A stretch of DNA of 64,000 bases from NCBI GenBank assembly GCA_002104905.1, contig MCFE01000116.1, positions 62,001-126,000 of the forward strand, written 5' to 3'. Below are positions 56,365 through 64,000 of this stretch, piece by piece (position 1 is the first letter of the stretch; each line of letters begins with the position of its first letter). This DNA is from Basidiobolus meristosporus CBS 931.73 (lineage: Eukaryota > Basidiobolomycota > Basidiobolomycetes > Basidiobolales > Basidiobolaceae). A program made the translations under genes and the position numbers. A model generated the notes under the pieces. It did no database searches. It was given only the letters and a program-made list of their open reading frames with translations, and was not told the DNA's origin.

Positions 56365-57031
56365 GGTACCACCAAGTCAAGATGTTAATTGTCCCGAATA
56401 CGTCTCTGCCCGTTCTTCATGCCCATTTGATTTTGAATCCGTAATTTGGGCGAGATCCACCACCAATGTGATTACACAATACCCTTTGAATCCCCAATTT
56501 TGTATACATCTTGTAATCAATAAATGGCGCATTGGTGCACAACTACATTTTCCTTTGATGATTGCCACAAGTTGTAATGGCATACTGATAGCTTAATAAG
56601 AGTATACTGTTCAGCATGCAATCAACCTTTCTCAATATTGGGACTTTGGTGGCAACCAGGACATTCATCAGCTTCACGAAGAAGTGGCCCATTGAATATG
56701 CAGTCAATAAGCTGGCATTTCTAGATTTGATAAATGTGTTTGGAGCAGCAAGTTAGATGAGCCCGATGAGAGATTCTCATGCGGAGTGGAAAACAGAGCA
56801 TATATGCTGTTCGACGATCGAGAAGCCATTTCCGGCATTGTAAAACCAGTCTGACCATATTGAGGGAATAGTGTCAGCGCTGCTTCCTAGAATAACCTGG
56901 CTACAAAACCGGTTTGGATTTCCGGTAGAGGATTCCGAGAAGTGCGGCACGGAGTATATAAATGTCCCTTGCGCTGGTCAGCATTCAGTAGAGGACAGCT
57001 TTGATATTTGCGAGATCACTATCAAACAATC

Positions 57032-57241
57032 ATGAAATTCGCCAGCGTACTTGCTATTCTTGCCGCTGTTTCTGCGACAGTTGATTGCTACCCATTGGTC
57101 CTGGAGACTAGCGATTCAGCTGTGGACAAGAGAGATCTGCATGACTTCTGCGGAGGCTGGTTCTGTGGTCATGTTAAACGGGAGGAAGCTCTCGAAGCCA
57201 ATGGAGCCATAACTTCAGCCTCAGGAATGCCAAGTGCCTGA
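57032..57241 (+). CDS. B-type peptide precursor
   Basis: 69 residues; pro-region LVLETSDSAVD, consensus core, tail EEALEANGAITSASGMPSA. Intact dyad at 56908-56926 and TATATAAAT at 56955-56963. Confidence 0.92.
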   Translation: MKFASVLAILAAVSATVDCYPLVLETSDSAVDKRDLHDFCGGWFCGHVKREEALEANGAITSASGMPSA

Positions 57242-57929
57242 TTAGCATAGACTACACTAATGACGAGCTGATATCCAAGCCCAAATTCAGGTTCAAGTAA
57301 TCCTACCACCCAGACTCTCCAATTTTGTTGCTACTGATGCACGATCAGCTAAGCGTAACCATCCAGCCTCTGCATGGATTTTTGATTTCCTGATAATATA
57401 CTACAAAATAAACAATATATCCCCACATTCCAAATATCCGTTTTGTTGCTTAACCAGTAGGGTAAAAACCCCTCGTTTGCGAGTCCTTGCCATTTTGTTC
57501 CATTCCGACATGATGTCCTAAATGAACATCTATTCGGGCATGTTCAAACTCCACCAACATCCTCCTGTAAATTCTGTTGCAAGCTTGATATCTACATATC
57601 GGCACTGATCAAGACCTCCAATATCCACAGGAGTTCTCTGCTTACTTATGAAACTCTGAGGTCTGTGCTGCCGAGAATTTCAGGAATCGGAATATGATGT
57701 GAAGATGATTCACAATCTCAATCCAATAAACAAGACTGTTTCAGGACATCATTTCAGTTTACTTTCCGTCCGTGGTATCTTGTGCGACCAACAATTCTGG
57801 GAATCAGTAATTGCCACTCTGGGATTCCTAGAACTCCCAAGAAATGTACATAAATCGCTCCCCAACGAACCATCATTCCTCAGGCTACAGCCTTGCTATC
57901 GAATACCAAACTCTTCCCCGACCGGAATA

Positions 57930-58160
57930 ATGAGACTCCTTTCTGTACTCGCTGTTTGTATCATTTCTGCAATGACAGCTAACGGCTATCCTGTGGGTCA
58001 GCTAGCCAATGATGTAACCAAGGAGAAGAGAGATCTGCACGACTTTTGTCGAGGTTGGTTCTGTGGACATGTGAAGCGTGATCTCTCTGTCCATGACAGC
58101 CAGACTACTACATCTTCTCTGAGCTCACAGCAGCCTAATACCTTCATGAGAGTTCAATAA
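57930..58160 (+). CDS. A-type precursor with core variant CRGWFC
   Basis: 76 residues, right-half form. In the ring Gly7 becomes Arg (GGA to CGA), adding a positive charge between the cysteines. Both KR, Trp and Phe are intact. Tail ends FMRVQ. ACATAAATC at 57848-57856; AATAAA at 58321-58326. Confidence 0.88.
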   Translation: MRLLSVLAVCIISAMTANGYPVGQLANDVTKEKRDLHDFCRGWFCGHVKRDLSVHDSQTTTSSLSSQQPNTFMRVQ

Positions 58161-58832
58161 GGTACCACCAAGTCAAGATGTTAATTGTCCCGAATACGTC
58201 TCCGCCCGTTCTTCAAGCCCATTTGATTTTGAATCCGTATCCATAATTTGGGCAAGATCCACCACCAATGTGACTACATAATAACCTTTGAATCCCCAAT
58301 TTTGTATGTGTCTCGTAATCAATAAATGGCGCGTTGGTGCACAACTACATTCTCCTTCGATGATTGCCACAAGTTGTAATGGCATACTGATAGCTTAATA
58401 AGAGTATACTTCTCAGCATGAAATAAACCTTCCTCATTATTATGATATTAGTGGTAACCAGATCATTCACTAGCTTCACGAAGAAGTGACCCACTGAATA
58501 TGCAGTCAATAAGCTGGCATTACTAGATTTGATTAATGTGTTTGGAGCAGGGAATTAGATGAGCCCGATGAGAGGTTGTAATGCGGAGTGAACAATGGAG
58601 CATATGCTGTTCAACGATCCAGAAGCCATTTCCAGTATTGTAAAACCAGTCTGACCATATTGAGGGGATAGTGTCAGTGTTGCTTCCTAGAATAACCTGG
58701 CTACAAAAACCGGTTTGGATTTCCAGTAGCGGGTTCCGAGAAGTGCAGCACGGAGTATATAAATGTCTCTTGCGCTGATCAGCATTCAGTAGAGGACAGC
58801 TTTGATATTTGAGAGATCACTACCAAACAATC

Positions 58833-59027
58833 ATGAAATTCGCCAGCGTACTTGCTATTCTTGCGGCTGTTTCTGCGACAGTTGATTGCTACCCATTGGT
58901 CCTGGAGACTAGCGATTCAGCAGTGGACAAGAGAGATCTGCATGACTTCTGCGGAGGCTGGTTCTGTGGTCATGTTAAACGGGAAGTAGTCACCGATGCC
59001 AATGGATCCTTAACTTCAACCTCATGA
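58833..59027 (+). CDS. B-type peptide precursor, shortened alternative tail
   Basis: 64 residues; pro-region LVLETSDSAVD, consensus core, tail EVVTDANGSLTSTS, ended by TGA where relatives continue with GMPNA. TATATAAAT at 58756-58764; right dyad half CCAGT. Confidence 0.9.
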   Translation: MKFASVLAILAAVSATVDCYPLVLETSDSAVDKRDLHDFCGGWFCGHVKREVVTDANGSLTSTS

Positions 59028-59732
59028 ATGCCAAATGCCTGATGAGCATAGACTGCACTAATGACGAGCTGATATCCAAGCCCAAATTCAGGTTCAAGTA
59101 ATCCTACCACCCAAACTCTCCAATTTTGTTGCTACTGATGCACGATCAGCTAAGCGTAACCATTCAGCCTCTGCATGGATTTTTGATCTCCTGATAATAT
59201 ACTACAAAATAAATAATATATCTCCACATTCCAAATATCCGTTTTGTTGCTTAACCAGTAGGGTAAAAACCCCTCGTTTGCGAGTCCTTGCCATTTTGTT
59301 CCATTCCGACATGATGTCCTAAATGAACATCTATTCGGACATGTTCAAACTCCACCAACATCCTCCTGTAAATTCTCTTGCAAGCTTGATATCTACATAT
59401 CGGCACTGATCAAGGCCTCCAATATCCACAGGAGTTCTCCGCTCACTTATGCAAATTCTGAGGTCTGTGCTGCCGAGAATTTCAGGAATCGGAAATATGA
59501 TGTGACGATGATTCACAATCTCAATCCAATAAACAAGACTGTTTCAGGACATCATTTCAGTTTACTTTCCGTCCGTGGTATCTTGTGCGACCAACAATTC
59601 TGGGAATCAGTAATTGCCACTCTGGGATTCCTAGAACTCCCAAGAAATGTACATAAATCGCTCCCCAACGAACCATCATTCCTCAGGCTACAGCCTTGCT
59701 ATCGAATACCAAACTCTTCCCCGACCGGAATA

Positions 59733-59948
59733 ATGAGACTCCTTTCTGTACTCGCTGTTTGCATCATTTCTGTAATGACAGCTAACGGCTATCCTGTGGG
59801 TCAGCTAGCCAATGATGTAACCAAGGAGAAGAGAGATATGCATGACTTTTGTGGAGGTTGGTTCTGTGGCCATGTGAAACGAGAAGATGACCAGGAGTCA
59901 AGTAAAGACAGACTTCAGACCTCAATCTTGGATATGGCAAATATCTAA
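59733..59948 (+). CDS. A-type precursor, core variant DMHDF, replaced tail
   Basis: 71 residues: MRLLSVLAVCIISVMTANGYP, pro-region VGQLANDVTKE, core with Leu2 to Met. After KR the tail switches to EDDQESSKDRLQTSILDMANI, and the 3' flank is unlike other A copies. This marks the right end of the regular array. ACATAAATC at 59651-59659; AATAAA at 60120-60125. Confidence 0.9.
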   Translation: MRLLSVLAVCIISVMTANGYPVGQLANDVTKEKRDMHDFCGGWFCGHVKREDDQESSKDRLQTSILDMANI

Positions 59949-60953
59949 TGTGCCCACGCCACACCAATGGTCAACCGCCTTCCAAATCCATGTCCTTCTT
60001 CAAATACCCTAACTACTGAACGCCAATTTTGTTGCTCTCAATAACTGCATAGCCTAATTCGCCAAGTCTACCTATTCACCCTCCGTATATGTTTTTGACA
60101 TTATCATGATTATCTATAAAATAAACAATATAGCTCCACATTGCACCTCTTGCTGTTCAACACACAACAACGCTCTTAATGACACTCATTAAAACCCGCT
60201 ACCCAACAACATTGCTCAACTTTTTCACTCACCATTTACAGTGGCTGTTGGGCTATAGTTGCACATTTCTTGGAGATTGGTCAACGAGATACGACACATC
60301 TGTAGTCCTGTATTATTGGCACGCGCCCTCTCTCAGATATCTCATGTTGCCACGTTTGGGACTACTACTATGAGACCTGGCCCTACGCTTTGCTTGAGCT
60401 GAGTTCGTGAATAATTCTAACAAGTTCAATTTGGATTAGCGTGGTCTGTGCTTCCAATAATTGTGCCGAAATTGATGCTTCCGAGAAGACTTGTCTGAGT
60501 TCTACGAAAGTTGGCTCTATGTCAATGCTTTGCATAAGCGTAGCAGTTATGCAAGTCACGTCGATCAGCCATACTCGGGTTTCAACTGCACTGCATGGAG
60601 TTTAATATGCTAGTAATGTCGGTCGTGTGGAACTCCTCAATAACGATGGGACTCAGGTATTTTCAGAAGCTCTAACCACCACCTGAGCGACCATGACTCG
60701 CGTAATTTTAGATGTAGATTGAGGGTGATCGTGTTAACACTAGTATTGTCTAAAAATAGGGGGCAAAGGCCTAGGATCAAACATGGGATTCTACTGATCT
60801 GGCTTCCGTGTGGCATTCGTTTGTTCTTGAAACTATGCAATTCGAGTGATTACGAAATATCCTGAGCACCATACTTCCAAGAAGCAATATGTAGGCTATA
60901 TAAATCATCATACGTTAGCTCAGTTTCCTACAAGCTATTGCTGTTCAACAAGC

Positions 60954-61172
60954 ATGAAACTGATCAATATTATTACAATTCTGGCTACTCTCACCATGAT
61001 TACAGCTGGCCTTCCACTGGCCCAACAGAGCCAGGATTCGGCGGGAGACAAGAGAGATCTTCATGATTTCTGTGGAGGCTGGTTCTGCGGCCATGTAAAG
61101 CGTGCGAACATCAACAAAATCGACTCACTAACTCTGGACTTGATTGACCCAGTTGAGCTACCTTGGGTCTGA
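60954..61172 (+). CDS. Peptide precursor, rightmost divergent copy
   Basis: 72 residues: MKLINIITILATLTMITAGLP, pro-region LAQQSQDSAGD, KR at 33-34, consensus core, KR at 49-50, tail ANINKIDSLTLDLIDPVELPWV. The start is the ATG at 60954; upstream the frame only reaches a GTG. TATATAAAT is at 60896-60904. The flanks are unlike A or B, yet the core is identical, which is strong evidence that the core itself is under selection. Confidence 0.9.
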   Translation: MKLINIITILATLTMITAGLPLAQQSQDSAGDKRDLHDFCGGWFCGHVKRANINKIDSLTLDLIDPVELPWV

Positions 61173-62630
61173 GGGGCATTTCGCTTTGGTCTAGCTGACA
61201 AGATATAAGGGATTACGCATGTTTGAGTTCAGGCTCTTCAACCGCACACCGCCAACTTAATGTAACATATGTCCACAATCAAGTTGGGAATTTTGACACA
61301 TAAATTAAATCTGCCTGTATGTATGCTGATGGTGTGTACAAATCATGATTTAGCACCACTTATTCATGTACACTGGATGGCTAGGTGAGTGAATATAAAG
61401 TGCTTATACTCAAGATTGAGTCTAGTGGATTGAGCATAGAACTTTTGCAAGACGTACCCTGTGAGTTTGACAGATTTTAATTACGGCATAGGCTGGTTAA
61501 ACTAAATGTAGAAACATGTCATGGATGGATTTTTCCAAACTTAAGGTCTTTGGGCTTCTGTGCTGAACTAGCAAAATATCTGTCAAATGCTCAATGAACT
61601 GGACATGGTATAGAGTGAATGAGTAGGTGCATTACTGAAGATTTACAATCCATACGGTAGTGGCTACTCACGTATTGTGGATTGTCTAGCACCTACACTT
61701 GGATTCGGAGTAATTAACAAGAAACAGGAAACTAAAAAGTAAGCATCAACCTCACTCCTTGGGTTTGATAAATTACCCACCTCAGCACATCAATCCAAAG
61801 AATCCTAATTCAGCCCCATCGATACAAGATTTTGATCTTATGGTGATTTACGATCTAATAAAAAATGAAACTCCATGACCAATCATTTTTTTTTCCTAGA
61901 GCCTGTTTGAGAAATCCCAATTTTGCTCACAACAATCATCATGACCCTCCCCCTACCTACCGTCAACGCGTGACTTTTGAGGAGTTGAACTATAGTACTA
62001 TGTCTGGTATGACAAGTGCAAGTTTACGTTGCCGTAGTGAATAGGTCGCTTCTAAGTAGACAGAGGTAATCTTGCAATTCTTCGCCTTCCTGTCCAGCCA
62101 CAAGGAATAGAGACTCTCTGAAGTTGGGCCCCTATGCATATGGGCAAAACATCACTCATCACAAATCATTGTATCAACAAGAAAATCGCCAATTCAACAG
62201 TGGTGGGAATCACCGGAATCACCGGAATCATACATAATCAAGGTATTCGAGAAACCATTTATTCTGGCCATGAGGGAGGTGATGCATTCGTGACGTCAAC
62301 GATTAATCCTAGAACCGATAACATTTAATCGACCCCCGCTAAATTCACACCAGTTAACACTAGATTATCGAATTGATGAACATCACCCATCTACCCCAAA
62401 TATGCACCACCAGTAGGTATATTCAAGCTTAAATGAGCTCATTAGCTGTGAGGCCCATACAACGGGTAGAGAGGATGCTAGAAAGCCGAAGGGTATAGGT
62501 GGCACTTCTTCGATCTAAATCTAGAATCTGGATCTATTGGTGTGACCATTTTCCAAAATATAAAACCATTTGGCTCTCCTCGGGATTCAGTGTGCCTTGA
62601 CACTACACTTCCAATCTCCCATACATTAGC
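61173..62630. other. Intergenic region right of the array
   Basis: No gene is supported. A T-run lies at about 61887-61897, and GGAATCACC is repeated at about 62207-62225. Two GATAA-type sites (62317-62321 plus strand; 62365-62369 minus strand) lie upstream of the ureidoglycolate lyase gene. GATA factors control nitrogen catabolism in fungi, so they could matter for that gene, but such short sites are common by chance. Confidence 0.5.
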
Positions 62631-63209
62631 ATGACTCAATACCTGACTGCCATCCCAGTGACCAGAGAGAACTTCGCTCCTTACGGAGATGTGGTCTGCG
62701 CTCATGACGGGCCTTTCATCAGCGCTAACCAGGGTACTGCCCAACGCTACAACCACGTTGCCACCTGCACCAACAACCGGGAAACCGAGAAGTCCGATGT
62801 CCCCAAGGCGAACCCTAACTTGTGCGTGTTCCGATGCAAGCCAGCAACCCAGATTCCTTTCCCCATCAAGCTTCTTGAGCGTCACCCCTACTCCTCCCAA
62901 TGCTTCGTCCCCATGGCTACCGAGCGCCCATCCAAGGGGTACCTGGTCATCGTCGCGCTGAACGGAAAGGACGACAAGCCCGACCTCTCCACCATGAAAG
63001 CCTTTACCTTCGCACGCAACCAAGGCGTAAACTATGGAGCCGGAATCTGGCATCACCCAATGGTCGCCCTTGAGGAGCTCACCGACTTCGGCTGCATTGT
63101 GTGGGAAAACAAGGTCCCCCATCACGATTGCAATATTGTCGAAATCGGAGGTGACTACAAAACCCACATTCCTGGCTACCGCGCCGCCTCCCCCTCCACC
63201 AAGCTCTAA
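62631..63209 (+). CDS. DAL3: Ureidoglycolate lyase (allantoin degradation)
   Basis: The 192-residue intronless ORF starts MTQYLTAIPVTRENFAPYGD. It has the conserved blocks of the ureidoglycolate lyase family: NQGTAQRYNH at 33-42, LLERHPYSSQCFVPM at 81-95, GYLVIVAL at 103-110, GVNYGAGIWHHPMVAL at 132-147 and DFGCIVWEN at 152-160. The enzyme releases urea from ureidoglycolate to give glyoxylate, the last step of allantoin use as a nitrogen source. Length is normal for fungi. AATAAA lies at 63263-63268, about 55 bp after the stop. GC content is higher than in the array. Confidence 0.93.
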   Translation: MTQYLTAIPVTRENFAPYGDVVCAHDGPFISANQGTAQRYNHVATCTNNRETEKSDVPKANPNLCVFRCKPATQIPFPIKLLERHPYSSQCFVPMATERPSKGYLVIVALNGKDDKPDLSTMKAFTFARNQGVNYGAGIWHHPMVALEELTDFGCIVWENKVPHHDCNIVEIGGDYKTHIPGYRAASPSTKL

Positions 63210-63567
63210 ACCCATTCACGTTACATAGCATCTGCAGATCATGTGTGAGCATAAACATCATAAATAAATAAACAAAAGCATTTCACCAACAATTTCCTCC
63301 ATCTATTCTCATACCACCAAAGCAATCAGTGACCACTGCTCTTGATATTATCACATGGCAACTTCATGCTCCCAGTCAGACATCAGGAAATGTCGCATGA
63401 TTCACGTGACCAGATGATCCGTACCGATCCCTCTGATCGCGGCCGATCAGAAAAGATCAATTAAAAAAACAAAAAAATCGGGGGAAGATCTCATTTAATA
63501 GATGGTTCTTCGGAGATGGAGCAACCCCTTTCGCGTTTGCCAAAGTTTACGTGCAGACTAATCCAAG
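63210..63567. other. Intergenic region between ureidoglycolate lyase and eS1
   Basis: It contains the poly(A) signal of the upstream gene and the likely promoter of the ribosomal protein gene. No other feature is seen. Confidence 0.6.
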
Positions 63568-64000
63568 ATGGCTGTTGGAAAGAACAAGTAAAGAGCGAAT
63601 TTCACATCCCCGCCAGATTCAGTTTCGATTCTAACCAGTTACTTCGGATGTAATTAGGCGCCTCTCTAAAGGAAAGAAGGGTTTGAAGAAGAAGATGTAA
63701 GTTATCCATCAAGCCTCAGCAGATCCATCCATCGATCCCCACCCAGGCATGATGCTAACCGTTTGAATTGGTATCTAGCGTTGATCCCTTCACCCGTAAG
63801 GACTGGTATGACATCAAGGCACCATCCCTTTTCGAAGTCCGCAACGTTGGTAAGACCCTTGTCAACCGTACCCAAGGTTTGAAGAACGCCACCGACTACT
63901 TGAAGGGTCGTGTTCTCGAGGTCTCCCTCGCCGATTTGAACAAAGACGAGGACCAATCTTTCCGTAAGATTCGCCTCAGAGTTGATGAAGTTCAAGGCAA
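63568..64000 (+). CDS. RPS1: Small-subunit ribosomal protein eS1 (RPS1/S3a), 5' part
   Basis: Exons 63568-63587, 63658-63696 and 63779 onward join to [19 protein letters not shown] and [16 protein letters not shown], then [13 protein letters not shown] and [19 protein letters not shown], the highly conserved eS1 N-terminus. Introns of 70 and 82 nt have GTAAAG/GTAAGT and TAG ends. The protein sits on the 40S subunit near the mRNA exit. Exon 3 runs off the window after 93 complete codons. Confidence 0.95.

Larger units (their letters stand above)
26582..61172 (+). repeat. Tandem array of about 41 secreted-peptide precursor genes (two alternating subfamilies)
   Basis: All copies are on the plus strand and head to tail. 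Start-to-start spacing is about 900 bp, and the A+B unit is 1.78-1.81 kb through most of 31374-59733. Shared precursor plan: signal peptide (about 1-17), pro-region, Lys-Arg at residues 33-34, core DLHDFCGGWFCGHV at 35-48, Lys-Arg at 49-50, variable tail. Dibasic sites on both sides suggest Kex2 cleavage in the late Golgi, carboxypeptidase trimming, and export of a 14-residue peptide with one possible disulfide. Type A starts MRL and has a CATAAATA-type TATA about 80-100 bp upstream; type B starts MKF and has TATATAAAT about 77 bp upstream. No introns are needed. Function is not known to me. Confidence 0.93.

Noticed and set aside
26582-61172. Identity as an alpha-factor-type mating pheromone
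   Set aside because: The processing layout is similar, but the core lacks the W-C-...-G-Q-x-C-W pattern of filamentous ascomycete pheromones, each precursor has one core instead of several, and no mating-type or receptor gene is in the window. Kept only as a hypothesis.

Overview
The window looks like nuclear DNA of a fungus. The evidence is an intron-rich F-BAR/muniscin gene (16 exons, short introns with GT-AG ends), a ureidoglycolate lyase gene, and the start of the ribosomal protein eS1 gene with short introns. Ty1/Copia and Harbinger-type transposons, AT-rich spacers and an integrated giant-virus-type gene pair fill the left third. I cannot assign a phylum from sequence alone; an intron-rich basidiomycete or an early-diverging fungus would both fit.

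Layout. 1-1866 is a decayed Copia element carrying a nested solo LTR. 1867-5090 is a field of AT-rich tandem repeats. 5099-7987 (minus) is a giant-virus-type second-largest RNA polymerase subunit, broken by an in-frame stop near its N-terminus. 8073-8702 (plus) is a divergent unknown ORF, probably from the same virus. 8764-10545 is a second field of tandem repeats, mostly of about 120 bp. 10680-12604 holds a Harbinger-like transposase and a divergent partner ORF. 12605-15750 is decayed repeat-derived sequence. 15751-20425 is an almost full-length minus-strand Copia element with both LTRs. 21266-24328 is a Syp1/FCHO-like endocytic adaptor gene whose 16 exons join into a 707-residue frame.

The main discovery is at 26582-61172: about 34.6 kb containing roughly 41 head-to-tail copies, all on the plus strand, of a small secreted-peptide precursor gene. 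About 34 copies keep the core; the others are broken. Each precursor has a signal peptide, a short pro-region, Lys-Arg at residues 33-34, an almost invariant 14-residue core (DLHDFCGGWFCGHV), a second Lys-Arg at 49-50, and a variable tail. This is the layout of a Kex2-processed secreted peptide, with two cysteines that could close a six-residue ring around Gly-Gly-Trp-Phe. Two subfamilies alternate for most of the array: A (MRL... start, ANGYP) and B (MKF... start, TIDCYP). They have different promoters, leaders, pro-regions, tails and 3' ends but encode the same mature core. The repeat unit (A+B) is about 1.8 kb. The left edge holds decayed copies and a telomere-like tract; the right part is more uniform. 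I do not recognise the peptide as a known family. A secreted signal (pheromone-like or host-directed) is an inference.

To the right, 62631-63209 encodes ureidoglycolate lyase (purine/allantoin catabolism) and 63568 onward encodes the N-terminal part of ribosomal protein eS1. The array is therefore embedded between ordinary chromosomal genes.
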